A stretch of DNA of 64,000 nucleotides from Chloroflexota bacterium (GCA_014584575.1 JACTMP010000073.1:179673-243672); one strand, 5' to 3'. Shown: positions 8,000-17,402, numbered from the stretch's first letter. Made by a program: numbers and translations. Notes: generated from the letters alone by a model not told the origin.

Positions 8000-9412
8000 T
8001 TATTTTGAGATTTGCAAACGGCTTAACCCTTCTAATATCTGTTCATTTTGCATCATAATCTGGTGAACCAGATCGTTTTCGTGGTTTGCCAGCATGAGCA
8101 GGGTGATCCCTTTGTCTATGCCGATGACGTCGCTGGCAAACCAGTTTTCGCTCAGGTTATAGGCGTCTAAAAAGCCATATTTCCCGTTCAGCCGCTCGAT
8201 TGTGTAATAGTTCAACATGGCCTGCTCCGCCTGTTCGGGCAGGAAAATGATAGAGCCGATGGCCCCGGCGGGGGGAATGGTGTCATCCACCACGTGGGCG
8301 CGGTTGTCATAGCCGGACGGGGGCGCGCCGTATAAGCCGTTGTAGCCGTTGGGGCCGTCGCTGGCGGTCAGCCCCCAGGCGTTCGGGCCGAGCGTCTGGT
8401 ATTTGCGCTCCATCAGGACGGCAAAATTGTACTGCGCCAGCGACGCCTCCACCGAATTATCAAACCAGTTCACCCCCTCTTTGTCGGTGTAGCCGCGGAA
8501 ATCCAGCCAGGCATGGCTGAACTGGTAGGTGAAAATGGAGCCGAACCAGGAGTGAATGAAGGGTTCTCCTTCGCCAAAGCTGGCGTAGTGGCGGGTGAAG
8601 GTGTAGTAGGGCCTCTCGTCTACAGGATAGGAGCGGGAACCGGCCGCCAGCACATACAACATCAACTGTTCGGCGTAAAAGTCCCAGTGTCCTTCAAACC
8701 CTTTTTCGGGCCGGTAGGCCATGTAAAACATCCGGCGCGATTCGTCTACAAACCAGGGCCAGTTCACGGCGTCATAAATCTGGCCGGCTTTTTCCTGGAC
8801 TTCGCCGCCGAAATACTCCCCGGCGGTGAGGACGCCCATGAGCAGGATGGCGGTGTCAATGCTGGAAACTTCGCTTTGCCAGGCCCTCTGGCCGGTTTGC
8901 ATGTCTACAAAATGGTAGTAAAAGCCTTCTGTCCGCTCCATTCCCAGGAGGGTGTCCAGGGTGCAGTTGGCGCGCTCATACCCTTGCTGGCGGGAGATGT
9001 ACCCTTTTTCGACGCCGATGGGGTAGGCGGTGAGGCCAAAACCGACGGCGGCAATGCTGGCGATGCCGGGGGAGCCGGGGTAACGGTCACGAATCAGGCC
9101 ACAACCGGGGCTGTTGGGGTCGGTGTTGGCCTGCTCCCAGAAGAAGTCGAACGCGCCTTTCATCTCGTAGGCGATTACGTCGGTGATGGTGGCAGGGGGT
9201 TGGGTGGGTACACTTGTACTGAGCGCAGTCGAAGTAGCCGTGACGGTAGCCGTCGCCACTGCCGGCGTCACATCCCTGGCAGAACAGGCCGTCAGCACCA
9301 ACAAGAATATCAGAAGAAGAAGGTGGGAGAAGTGCCAGGCACAGGGCAGTTCGATTCTGGATGACCACGGCCGTTCCGCCCTGTGCCTGGCACTAGATAT
9401 CAACTTATTCAC
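8000..9412 (-). CDS. PF10091-type (GH144-like) glycosidase, lipoprotein paralogue
   Basis: About 470 residues. The N terminus has a long hydrophobic stretch ending LLVLTAC (lipobox) and a Thr/Ser-rich linker, then the same domain as the protein at 5706-6938: YEMKGAFDFFWEQANTDPN, GIASIAAVGFGLTAYPIG, SSIDTAILLMGVLTAG, FTYQFSHAWLDFRGY, YGFLDAYNLSENWFASDVIGIDKG. It is predicted to be surface-anchored and to cut an extracellular beta-glucan. The start is uncertain: the frame is open to 9463, but a GTG at 9412 overlaps the stop of the upstream permease gene by a few bases, which fits translational coupling. A 17-bp inverted repeat lies inside the presumed N-terminal coding part, and a second repeat lies in the linker. 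Confidence 0.8.
   Translation of the reverse strand: MNKLISSARHRAERPWSSRIELPCAWHFSHLLLLIFLLVLTACSARDVTPAVATATVTATSTALSTSVPTQPPATITDVIAYEMKGAFDFFWEQANTDPNSPGCGLIRDRYPGSPGIASIAAVGFGLTAYPIGVEKGYISRQQGYERANCTLDTLLGMERTEGFYYHFVDMQTGQRAWQSEVSSIDTAILLMGVLTAGEYFGGEVQEKAGQIYDAVNWPWFVDESRRMFYMAYRPEKGFEGHWDFYAEQLMLYVLAAGSRSYPVDERPYYTFTRHYASFGEGEPFIHSWFGSIFTYQFSHAWLDFRGYTDKEGVNWFDNSVEASLAQYNFAVLMERKYQTLGPNAWGLTASDGPNGYNGLYGAPPSGYDNRAHVVDDTIPPAGAIGSIIFLPEQAEQAMLNYYTIERLNGKYGFLDAYNLSENWFASDVIGIDKGITLLMLANHENDLVHQIMMQNEQILEGLSRLQISK
9208..9236. repeat. Short interspersed repeat in lipoprotein linker
   Basis: The sequence reads TACTTCGACTGCGCTCAGTA on the minus strand, a word common as an interspersed repeat in many bacterial genomes (from memory). 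Here it encodes part of the Ser/Thr linker TSTALSTSVP of the surface glycosidase. A related word occurs at about 15805-15825. Confidence 0.45.
9330..9394. repeat. 17-bp perfect inverted repeat at permease/glycosidase junction
   Basis: AGTGCCAGGCACAGGGC (9330-9346) and GCCCTGTGCCTGGCACT (9378-9394) are perfect complements with a 31-base spacer that contains one ACGGCCGT. It lies at the very 5' end of the surface-glycosidase gene, just before the hydrophobic core of the signal peptide, so it encodes unneeded N-terminal residues or affects initiation. Confidence 0.75.
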
Positions 9413-10361
9413 CGGCGATCCCCGTCCTTTCCACGGATTCCACAAACCATTTTTGCAAGACAAAATACATCAGCAGCAGCGGCAATATGTTCAAAAACGT
9501 GCCGCTCAACTTAACCGCCTCATTCAGGCGGTCAAAGATATTAACCGTGCCCGGCGGGTACAAATTCTCATACGCCTGCACAAATTTGGATAGCTGCATC
9601 GGCAGCGATTGGATGCCCCCTTCCAAGAAGATGACCGTCAGGTAGGTCTCATTCCAATACCAGACGATGGAGAAAATGATGGAGATGACAAAGGCGGGAA
9701 TGGCCGATGGTAAGGCAATTCTCACAAATATCCGGAAGTCGCTGGCGCCATCCAGCCGGGCGGCCTCTTCCAGGGCTTTGGGTAGAGACAGAAAAGTCTG
9801 GTAAAAAATCAGGATGAAGATGGCGCTCCGATAGCCCTGCCCCATCATGGCCGGTAAGATCAGGGCGTAAATGCTGCCCAGCAAACCGAACTGGCGATAG
9901 GTCAACATTTGGGGGATGACGGTGGTTTGCGGGGGGATGATGAAGGTGGCCAGGATGAGCAGAAAGATCAGGTTTTTGCCCCAGAAACGGTAACGCGCCA
10001 GGCCATAGCCAACCAGCGAACAGACCATCGCCTGAATGATCGAGGGAACGACGCTGATCAGGATGGAGGATAACAGGGTGCTGGGGTAATTTAATACCCG
10101 GTATGCTTTGAGGTAGTTGCCGGTATAAATCTGCGTGGGAATCCATTGTACCATCGGATTCAATAAATCTTCCGGGCTTTTCAGGCTGGTGACAAACATG
10201 AATAACAGAGGATAGAGATAGACAAAGCCGATGGCAATCAACAACAGGTAGAGGGTGATATTAAACAGCAGCCCGTAGTTGGTGCGATTGCCCAGGAAAA
10301 TGCCCTTTAGCTGGTCTTGTCTATGCCTGGTCAGGGGGTTTGCCAAAGAATAACTCCGCAT
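9405..10361 (-). CDS. Carbohydrate ABC transporter permease (MalG type)
   Basis: A 318-residue inner-membrane permease with six predicted transmembrane helices and the cytosolic EAA loop (EEAARLDGASDFRIFVRIALP) that contacts the ATPase. The N-terminal tail plus YPLLFMFVTSLKSPEDL is typical of the MalG/YurM branch. With the MalF-type partner at 10516-11406 it forms the transmembrane pair of a sugar importer. The ATPase is not encoded nearby, which is common when a shared MsmX-like ATPase is used. Confidence 0.92.
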   Translation of the reverse strand: MRSYSLANPLTRHRQDQLKGIFLGNRTNYGLLFNITLYLLLIAIGFVYLYPLLFMFVTSLKSPEDLLNPMVQWIPTQIYTGNYLKAYRVLNYPSTLLSSILISVVPSIIQAMVCSLVGYGLARYRFWGKNLIFLLILATFIIPPQTTVIPQMLTYRQFGLLGSIYALILPAMMGQGYRSAIFILIFYQTFLSLPKALEEAARLDGASDFRIFVRIALPSAIPAFVISIIFSIVWYWNETYLTVIFLEGGIQSLPMQLSKFVQAYENLYPPGTVNIFDRLNEAVKLSGTFLNILPLLLMYFVLQKWFVESVERTGIAGE

Positions 10362-10404
10362 GTTGAAAGCCTTTTATTTTGAACTCAATCACTCAATCAC
10401 CCGG

Positions 10405-10485
10405 CGAATAAATTCGCGGCTACAGGAGGCAAAGACCGCCTTCGCGGTCTGGCGGCCAGCCGACGCAGGTCGGCTTTGCAATGGT
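10405..10485. repeat. Branched hairpin repeat, copy 1 (covarying stems)
   Basis: Hairpin A is GCGAATAAATTCGC (about 10413-10426). It is followed by an outer pair GCAAAG/CTTTGC that encloses stem B (ACCGC-CTTC-GCGGT) and stem C (CCGAC-GCAG-GTCGG), separated by CTGGCGGCCAG. The same arrangement, with different but still paired stem sequences, occurs in reverse orientation at about 35528-35612. It lies between the two permease genes and has no coding role. Confidence 0.75.
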
Positions 10486-10515
10486 AGCTGCGGTTTTAAC
10501 TGCCAGGTTTTTAAT

Positions 10516-11406
10516 CTACCCAAACTGCCTCTTTGCCCGGTAGTTCAGGAGCAGATAAACAACTGCCAGCAGCAAAAAGAGGGCAAAGAAGTACAAAAAG
10601 GACATGGCGCTGGCGTAGCCGATGCCGCCGCCGACGGCGTAGGTCTGGCCGTAGATGTATTTGATGACCTTGTTTTCCGAAAAATGGGAGAGCGTGATGA
10701 TGGTGTAGACGGCCACGATGAGGGTGGTAGTGGACAGGGCGGGCAGCGTGATTTTCCAAAAGGATTCCCAGGCTGATGCGCCATCAATGGCGGCGGCTTC
10801 ATAAATGCTCTGGTCTATTTTTTGCAGGCTGGAGAGGTAAATCAGGATTTGTACGCCGGAGAACCAGAGGATCAGGATGAAGGAGGTGAGCAGGTATTCA
10901 ATGGGATTGCGCAGATAGAGCGGCAATTGGGCAATAAAATCGGTGACGGTGGCGGAAATGGCCAGCCCCGGCACGGAGGTGGCCCCCTGGGCCACCAGTT
11001 CTTGAATGACCGGCCCGCTGGTGATGACCACCGGCAGGAAAAATATGGTGCGGAACATGCCCTTGAAGCGGAATTTCAGGTTCAGGAAGAGGGCGATGAT
11101 CAGGGAAAAGATGAGGATGATGGGTACGGCGACCAGTGTTTCGATGGCGTATTCGATGAGTAGTTGCACGAAGGTGGGGTCGGTGAATAAGGCCCTGGTG
11201 TAATTTTGCCACTGAATCTGTTCCAGGCTGATGCCGGTGGCGGTGACGGTGACTTTGTTGAGGCTGTAATAGAGGGTTTGCAGAAGGGGCACGGCCGTGA
11301 ACAGGGCAAATCCCACGATCCAGATCAGCACAAAGGCATAGCCGTACACTGCCTCCCGCGAGCGGTGGGTCAGACCCCGGCGGCGGCCGATTTTCGGCGT
11401 GGTCAT
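10516..11406 (-). CDS. Carbohydrate ABC transporter permease (MalF type)
   Basis: A 296-residue permease. I used the ATG at 11406 (MTTPKIGRRRG), which overlaps the stop of the DUF5696 gene as ATGA; the open frame extends upstream to 11595 but that part is a frame-shadow of the neighbour. It has six membrane helices and the EAA loop (YEAAAIDGASAWESFWKITLP). Partner of the MalG-type permease at 9405-10361. The ATGA overlap shows tight coupling with the DUF5696 protein, as in Firmicute loci that carry the same gene order. Confidence 0.92.
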   Translation of the reverse strand: MTTPKIGRRRGLTHRSREAVYGYAFVLIWIVGFALFTAVPLLQTLYYSLNKVTVTATGISLEQIQWQNYTRALFTDPTFVQLLIEYAIETLVAVPIILIFSLIIALFLNLKFRFKGMFRTIFFLPVVITSGPVIQELVAQGATSVPGLAISATVTDFIAQLPLYLRNPIEYLLTSFILILWFSGVQILIYLSSLQKIDQSIYEAAAIDGASAWESFWKITLPALSTTTLIVAVYTIITLSHFSENKVIKYIYGQTYAVGGGIGYASAMSFLYFFALFLLLAVVYLLLNYRAKRQFG

Positions 11407-13625
11407 GGCGCCACCTCCCGGACAACGGCGTCCTGGCTGCCCACCGCCACGCCGTCGCCCACATAGGGGGTATTGTTGTAATTGACGATGATCTGTTTGT
11501 TGTTGCCGTAGGTAGTGGCAAAAACGCCAGGGGCTAACGTCTGGCGGGCCGTGATGCGCTGCCCGGCCACCGGCCCCAACAGGCCGTTCAGCCATTGATA
11601 GTTCGCTTCAATTTCCGGCCCCCATTGGCCATAGGAGGAGGAGTAAATCCAGTTGGAACTGGTGTTGAGAATGTTGGCCGTAATCTCTTGGGTGAGGAAA
11701 TAGGAGGGGTAGACGCCGAAATCTATGTGCCGCAGCAGGTCTTGCCGGGTATTGGAGGAGAAATTCAAGGCCGGGCCGTAAAAAGGCACGTAACCGGCCA
11801 GGATGATGGGCAAAAATGGCACGGCTTCGGGGGCGTACAGGTAGCCGCTGTTGGTGAGGGGCATATCGAAATACGCCTGCATAAAACCAAACAGGTAATC
11901 GTTGGGCATGTAAAAAGCCAGGGGGATGTTGCGCTCCGCCAGCAATGCCTGATATTGCGCGATGGTGTCTGCCCTGTTCAAGAAATTGTTCCGCTTGAAA
12001 TCGCTGTAGAGCATGGAGCCAATGCCATCCAGCGCCAGGCCGGCTTGTAAGTCGGTGGAGACATCGGCGCTGAGTGCGGCGTAACGGCCGTGCAGCGCCT
12101 CATAGTTCAGGTAGTAATTGACCTTGTTGCGGTTGTGGCCGATCAGGTTGAAGTTGGTGATGGACATGGCCAGGTCGCGGCGGGTAGAGTAGCCGCCTTC
12201 GTCACGCAGGGCGGCCTGGGGGTCTAAATAGAGGTAAAAATTGCCACCTACGGCCGTGACCTCCCCTACCAGCGCCTCTAACTCCTGTTTATTGCCCAAC
12301 CGCCGCTCCAGCCGCAAGCTGTGGGGCGGCATGGTAGACGCGCCCAATGGCTGCCAGCCGTAATAGACGACTTCTGGATTTTCCACTTCTAGATCGGCCA
12401 GAATGTCATCCATTTGGGCAATGGTAGTCATGGGAATGGCGCGATGCCAGAACAGGATTTTCTCTTTTTCCGCGCCCAAAAATTCCAGCCGGATGCCGAT
12501 GTTGTCGCCGGGCACGGCCGTTTGATGCAGCATCCCTTTGTCCACCAGATACGCCTGGTAGCTGTTGGCCATGCCCACGTAATCGCCGGCTTCCCCGGTC
12601 AGAAAACGGTAATGGATGGAGACGTCAAAGCGGTTGGTGCTGGGCTGCAAGGTGGTGACACCGGCGCCGGCGCGGTTGGTGGCCTGGAAGTAGCTCTCGT
12701 TATAGATGAAGACGTTGTACAGGAAGTTGAAGTTGGTGATGATGCCCGCCGGGTGCGCCTGGATTTCGCCGTAGGGCGCGCCGTTTTCCACGATGGCGAT
12801 GAAGGCGTTTTCTTTTTCGCCATGCACCATGCCGATGACGGGGATGGAGATTTTGAAGGGGCGGTTGATGGTGGGGTCATAGGGCACGGCCGTGAGCATA
12901 CCCAGGTCAGCGCCGTAGTAACGGCCGTAAAACATATTTTTCGCTTTTGTCTGCGCCGCAAAACGGATCAGCGTGCCCACCCCGTCGGGAATAAACATGT
13001 AACCGGGCGTCTGGTCATCTCTGGTGGCCCCCAGGAAAGGATAGACGTGCAGCAATCCCAGTTTGAATGCCGGGTCTTCCTCTTTGATGGAGTCAAACGG
13101 CACCTGCACGTTGACCCCCTCCGGCTCTAGCTGTACCAGTACTGTTAGCGTGATGGAGGGGTCGAGGAATTGCACGGTAGCAGCAAACCCCTGCTCGATG
13201 GGGTTGACCACAATGGACTGGTTGGTATTGGTGATGGAGGCGCGGATGCGGGTGGCTTTTTGATCCAGGTAATCAATGCTGATCCCGCTTTGGGCAAAGG
13301 CCGTCCAGGTGCGGTTGAGCCGGTCGTCTTCGCCCACCTCGTCCAGGTTGGAATGCCAGACGTAACCGCTGCGTTTGTCCACCACCTTGAAGGCCAGCGT
13401 ACTTTCATTCAGGTATAGCTGGAAATTTTCGTTCTCGGCGACCAGGGTAAAACTGTCCGGTATGCCCTGGGCCGGTGGGGTGAACGGGACAACGGATGGG
13501 CTGGATTTACGGATTACCGCCATCCGCCCATCCTGTCCATCCGTGTCCCCCAGCGCCAGACTGCCGGTTCCCAAAAGCAGGATGATGAGCAGAATGCTCT
13601 GGAAAAGGCGCTGTGTCTTAGCCAC
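11403..13625 (-). CDS. DUF5696 exported protein of a sugar-transport locus
   Basis: A 740-residue protein with an N-terminal signal segment (ILLIILLLGTGSLALG) and a body recognisable as DUF5696: LYLNESTLAFKVVDKRSGYVWHS, followed by blocks such as PGYMFIPDGVGTLIRF and KILFWHRAIPMTTIAQMDDIL. The C-terminal half looks like a TIM-barrel-type region (YYGWQPLGAST, LYLDPQAAL, ADVSTDLQAGLALDGIGSML). Function is not established; in Paenibacillus and relatives it occurs next to YIP1 proteins and two sugar permeases. It overlaps the genes on both sides by 4-8 bp, so it belongs to the transporter operon and may capture or process the glycan for the permeases. Confidence 0.85.
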   Translation of the reverse strand: MAKTQRLFQSILLIILLLGTGSLALGDTDGQDGRMAVIRKSSPSVVPFTPPAQGIPDSFTLVAENENFQLYLNESTLAFKVVDKRSGYVWHSNLDEVGEDDRLNRTWTAFAQSGISIDYLDQKATRIRASITNTNQSIVVNPIEQGFAATVQFLDPSITLTVLVQLEPEGVNVQVPFDSIKEEDPAFKLGLLHVYPFLGATRDDQTPGYMFIPDGVGTLIRFAAQTKAKNMFYGRYYGADLGMLTAVPYDPTINRPFKISIPVIGMVHGEKENAFIAIVENGAPYGEIQAHPAGIITNFNFLYNVFIYNESYFQATNRAGAGVTTLQPSTNRFDVSIHYRFLTGEAGDYVGMANSYQAYLVDKGMLHQTAVPGDNIGIRLEFLGAEKEKILFWHRAIPMTTIAQMDDILADLEVENPEVVYYGWQPLGASTMPPHSLRLERRLGNKQELEALVGEVTAVGGNFYLYLDPQAALRDEGGYSTRRDLAMSITNFNLIGHNRNKVNYYLNYEALHGRYAALSADVSTDLQAGLALDGIGSMLYSDFKRNNFLNRADTIAQYQALLAERNIPLAFYMPNDYLFGFMQAYFDMPLTNSGYLYAPEAVPFLPIILAGYVPFYGPALNFSSNTRQDLLRHIDFGVYPSYFLTQEITANILNTSSNWIYSSSYGQWGPEIEANYQWLNGLLGPVAGQRITARQTLAPGVFATTYGNNKQIIVNYNNTPYVGDGVAVGSQDAVVREVAP

Positions 13626-15624
13626 GTAAACGTATCTCCTGGGCTACGGCCGTGATGAAGTCATACAACTGGTTAAACAACACGTACAGAATATAGCCGG
13701 TCAACACAAACAGCCCCATCGTAAACAAGGTGATCAGCACATTTCGCACCGTATCCGAGAAGGTGTAGTTGTGAATCTCCTTCACCATGATGAACAGCAT
13801 GATGGCCGTCCAGGCCCACATCAGGTTGAGCGAAAAGGAGTGCAGGAAAACCTCGTTGAGCGTCAGCACGTTGGAGAGCAGGGCAATGGGCAGGGCAAAC
13901 AGCGCGAAGGGGAAGAGGCTGTAGGCCGTACCTATGATTACGTCCCGCACCCGCCCCTCGCCGTCGCTGATGGTCGAGACCAGGTAATTGGCCGTGTTCC
14001 ACAGGAACAGCAGCACAAGGGTGCTGACGATCTCGTTTTCTGGCCGGATGTCTGCCAGCAAGGTGTAAGGGTTAAAGATAAAACCGGTCAGGTAAAGGGA
14101 CAACACCCGGACGACGATCACCCAGGCGTACAAGATGAAGGCAAAGGTCAGGCTGCCGCGCAGATTATGTTTGATGTAATAAAAGCTGTCGGCCGGCTGC
14201 TTGATAAAGCGGAACATGAAGACAAAATCGTCCACCAGCTTAATCGCCCGCACCCGTTTCAGCCAGTTTCGGGCAGGGGCAGACCAGCGGTAGCGCCGGT
14301 CAAACCGTTTGCCGGTCTGAAACACCAGCGAAAAGACGGCCAACCCGATGATGGCCGTCCCCAGGTATTGCTGCAAAACCACGTTGCGCAGTTCCCAAAA
14401 CGCCTGTGAATAGCCGTCACGGTCTTCGGCATAGCGGTAAAAGGTCAGCGCATCCGGGTAATGGCCCTCCTTAAAGTAAGCGTCGGCGATGGCCTGATAA
14501 GCCATGATAAACGAGCCGTTGTAGTCCAACACGTCTTCAAAGTAGGGCCGGGCTTCCTGGTAAAAACCTTCCATGTACAAACGCACACCGTCATGCACCT
14601 GCCGGGCAAAGGCGGTGGTCTCATAGACGACGATGGCGTTTTTCTCTTTGTCCAGGACGTAGAGATATTCGCCGTACCGGGCCACGGCCGTGGGATTCCG
14701 CACCGTGCCCAACCGCTGATCTCCCTTATCCTGCGCCCCAAACACAAACAGCAGTGTGCCGGTGAGGTCATATTCAAAAATCACGCCATCGGCAGCTACG
14801 GCCACCACCAGGCCATTGTTGCTGACGTCCAGATCGCGGAAAGCGGTGGAGCCAAGCGTCTCCGGGAAGATGTTTTTACCGGCAATGGTAAAGCGGCGAA
14901 TGCTCTCCCACATGGAAGTCCCGGCTGTAATCGTGAATACCAGCGATTGGTGGTCAATTTCCAGGTTCGAGGGGGAAGCGGCCTCGTTTTTGATAAACTG
15001 CGCCAGTTGCTCTTCGGTCAGGAACAGCCGCTGCAAAATCATCTTCAACGACATGGCGGCCGAATTGGCGCCGAAGTAACCGATGAAGTTGCCGTTGGTG
15101 TTCATCTGCACAATGCCGTTGACCGAACCTTCGCTGATGATGTACAGATTTTGGCGCTTGTCCACGGCGATTTTTCGGGGCAGGAACTGCCGATTTTTGC
15201 CAAACAGCGGCTCGGCGGGCCGGCCGAACTGCTTGAGTACCTCCCCGTTGGCGTCCAGGATAAAGATGTTGTCCTGCTTCGCGTCCGCCACGTAGATGAC
15301 GCCATCGTCGTCCACAAAGACACCCGTTGGTCCCTGTAAAACTCCCTCCCCAAAGGAGGCCGTTTCCTGGAAATTGTCTAGCCGGAGGATACGGCCGTTG
15401 CCCGTATCGGCCACGTAAATCACCCCCTCGGCCGTCACAAACATATCCTCTGCGCCGGAAATGGGCAGGTCAATTTCGGCGTAGGGGGTGTAGGCATCCT
15501 GCGTGCGCACCAGGAAGCCCCGCGGCCCCCAGGCCCAGGTGGTATACGGGGTTTGCGCGGCGGCGGGCACGGCCGTTAGCGCAATTACCCCGATAACAAG
15601 AACAATCTGAATGACTCTTTTCAT
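13618..15624 (-). CDS. NHL-repeat / TPR / YIP1 membrane protein
   Basis: A 668-residue protein starting at the ATG at 15624 (MKRVIQIVLVIGVIAL, signal peptide with AAAQ cleavage site). Residues about 45-340 contain beta-propeller NHL-type repeats (GVIYVADTGNGRILRLDNF, GVIYVADAKQDNIFILDANG). A TPR-like pair follows near residues 350-420 (YQEARPYFEDVL, IADAYFKEGHYPDALTFYRYAE). The C-terminal part has five or more membrane helices of the YIP1 type. Its propeller would be outside the membrane. It overlaps the DUF5696 start by 8 bp and is the first intact gene of the locus. This combination with DUF5696 and two permeases recurs in other bacteria, from memory. Confidence 0.82.
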   Translation of the reverse strand: MKRVIQIVLVIGVIALTAVPAAAQTPYTTWAWGPRGFLVRTQDAYTPYAEIDLPISGAEDMFVTAEGVIYVADTGNGRILRLDNFQETASFGEGVLQGPTGVFVDDDGVIYVADAKQDNIFILDANGEVLKQFGRPAEPLFGKNRQFLPRKIAVDKRQNLYIISEGSVNGIVQMNTNGNFIGYFGANSAAMSLKMILQRLFLTEEQLAQFIKNEAASPSNLEIDHQSLVFTITAGTSMWESIRRFTIAGKNIFPETLGSTAFRDLDVSNNGLVVAVAADGVIFEYDLTGTLLFVFGAQDKGDQRLGTVRNPTAVARYGEYLYVLDKEKNAIVVYETTAFARQVHDGVRLYMEGFYQEARPYFEDVLDYNGSFIMAYQAIADAYFKEGHYPDALTFYRYAEDRDGYSQAFWELRNVVLQQYLGTAIIGLAVFSLVFQTGKRFDRRYRWSAPARNWLKRVRAIKLVDDFVFMFRFIKQPADSFYYIKHNLRGSLTFAFILYAWVIVVRVLSLYLTGFIFNPYTLLADIRPENEIVSTLVLLFLWNTANYLVSTISDGEGRVRDVIIGTAYSLFPFALFALPIALLSNVLTLNEVFLHSFSLNLMWAWTAIMLFIMVKEIHNYTFSDTVRNVLITLFTMGLFVLTGYILYVLFNQLYDFITAVAQEIRLRG

Positions 15625-15664
15625 TAGAGTTTTAGGGCATGGGTCAAAACTTATCAAAACACCT

Positions 15665-15890
15665 TTAAAAATTCCATGTCATTTCGAGGTCTTCCGAGAA
15701 ATCCCGACGGAGCAAATTAAGTAGGATTCCTCACTCCGAAGACTGCGTTCGGAATGACAACTGGTGGGCTGATTTGTAAATGAACATCAAAGATTACGCA
15801 GAACTTGTCCTGAGTTTACCGAAGGATGACGCAGATTTTCTATCTGCGAAATCTGCGAAATCTTTGATATTTTCACAGGATGAAATCTAA
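15665..15890. repeat. Two composite hairpin repeats in a 275-bp gap
   Basis: The gap 15625-15899 has no gene. At about 15676-15761 a long imperfect inverted repeat runs from TCATTTCGAGGTCTTCCGAG to GACTGCGTTCGGAATGACA. At about 15786-15880, ATCAAAGATTACGCAGA faces TCTGCGAAATCTTTGAT, with an inner copy of a CTTGTCCTGAG...CGAAGGATG word. Both look like interspersed palindromic repeats rather than regulatory sites. Confidence 0.6.
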
Positions 15891-15899
15891 TCCTGTCCA

Positions 15900-16604
15900 T
15901 CACTTCAACCCCGAATGAGACATCGTATTCATCACCTGGCTTTGCAGGACGATGAAGATAATCAGGTTGGGCAGGAACATAATAAGGGCTGCGGCCGCAG
16001 CCATGCCTTGCCCGGCCACCACGTTGGCCCCGGCGGTTGTGGCCGTCAGGGTGGAGAGATAAAAAGCAAACGTCTTCAAACTTTCGCTGTTGATGTACAG
16101 CGTGGAAATCTCGGCATTGTTCCAGGCTGCCTGGAAAGTCAAAATGGCAATGGTGGCAATGGCCGGTTTGATCATGGGCACAATGATGCGCCAGTAAATG
16201 GTCACGTCAGACGCGCCGTCAATCTGCGCCGCCTGCACCACCTCGTCAGGGATGCCGTCAATAAACTGCTTGATCAGAAACAGCCCCACCGGCAAGGCCA
16301 ATACCGGCAAGATGTGGACAAAATAAGTGTCCATCAGGTATAGCTTTTCAATGATGAGGAAGCGGGGGATGGTGACGGCAATGGGCACAAACATGAGGGC
16401 GACGGTATTGATGGCAAACAGCGCCTTTTTGAGTTTGAACTGTTTTTTAGACAGGGCGTAAGCGGCCAGGGTGGAGACGAGCATGGAAGCGGCAATGGTC
16501 ACGGCCGTGACCAAAATGCTGTTGAACAGGTAGCGGCTCACCGGCACCCCCGAATTGCCCATGCGCGAAAACAGGTCGGCAAAGTTCTTGATCTTTGAGG
16601 TCAC
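15900..16604 (-). pseudogene. 5'-truncated MalG-type sugar permease
   Basis: The 234 residues after a GTG at 16604 correspond to a MalG-type permease from just after its first membrane helix to the end. The EAA loop (VVQAAQIDGASDVTIYWRIIVP) and the C-terminal helices are intact. Family members are about 275-300 residues. The frame upstream of 16604 hits a stop within about 10 codons, and the region then contains a hairpin (16636-16669), so the first 60 or so residues with helix 1 are missing. I treat it as a decayed third permease whose MalF and solute-binding partners were lost, possibly by a rearrangement at the hairpin. An expressed short protein cannot be excluded. Confidence 0.65.
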
Positions 16605-16635
16605 TTTGATATGCTTGTCGGTGTATGTATATCAT

Positions 16636-16669
16636 AATACCCTCAATTGGATCTCCAATTGGGGGTATT
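16636..16669. repeat. Hairpin at truncation point of permease gene
   Basis: AATACCCTCAATTGG, loop ATCT, CCAATTGGGGGTATT form a 15-bp stem with one mismatch. It sits 30 bp upstream of the truncated permease start. Confidence 0.55.
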
Positions 16670-16766
16670 GTCATTTTTCAAACAGTCTCTTAGGGTTTTC
16701 TGAAAACCGCAGGGTTGTTCCGGGAATACCACAGGGCACACGGGCAGTAACAGCCATCAAACTCTG

Positions 16767-17402
16767 CTATAACCGGTGAATGTGAGCGGCTGTTTCTATG
16801 ATTTCGGCGGCCAGCGCCCCATGTGACAGTTCTCGCAGCGCCTCTTGAAAAGGGGGGAAGCGTGTGACCCGGAACTGGGCGGTGATGGTAATGTCGGCGG
16901 CGAATTCTTCTTCCAGAATACGGCCGTCAAACTGCCCAATCAACAAGCGCACCCGTTCCAGCAACGGGTAGGGCAGGGCCAGCATCACCGTGTGGGTGGG
17001 CACTTTTTCGGCGCGGGGCACGGCCGTCAGCACCGCCTGGCCGGCCTCGGTATAGGCCCGCACCAACCCACCGGTACCCAATTTGGTTCCCCCAAAATAG
17101 CGCGTCACCACCACTGCCACATCACCCAGGCCACTGCCCTGCAAGACTGCCAGCAACGGCCGTCCGGCTGTGCCCGCCGGTTCACCATCATCACTGCAAT
17201 GCGCCGTCACCGACGCCCCAAAACCAACCAGAAAAGCGGGCACGTTATGGCTGGCGTCACTAAATTCCGCCCGCATCCGGGCAATAAACGCCTTCGCCTC
17301 GTCCACGTTGAAAACGGGCACGGCCGTAGCAATAAACCGGGAATTTTTGACCTCAATTTCCACGCGCGTTTCCGTGGCCGGGATGGGATATGGGGTGGAC
17401 AT
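16767..17402 (-). CDS. YigZ/IMPACT family protein (UPF0029)
   Basis: A 211-residue protein from the ATG at 17402. The N-terminal IMPACT domain is clear: ETRVEIEVKNSRFIATAVPV, then DASHNVPAFLVG, CSDDGEPAGTAGRPLLAVLQGSGL and VVVTRYFGGTKLGTGGLVRAY. The C-terminal half is the ferredoxin-like UPF0029 domain. Family members are thought to act in translation control or on nucleic acids; the biochemical role is not settled. It is a single gene, divergent from the glycosidase at 17457. Confidence 0.92.
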   Translation of the reverse strand: MSTPYPIPATETRVEIEVKNSRFIATAVPVFNVDEAKAFIARMRAEFSDASHNVPAFLVGFGASVTAHCSDDGEPAGTAGRPLLAVLQGSGLGDVAVVVTRYFGGTKLGTGGLVRAYTEAGQAVLTAVPRAEKVPTHTVMLALPYPLLERVRLLIGQFDGRILEEEFAADITITAQFRVTRFPPFQEALRELSHGALAAEIIETAAHIHRL

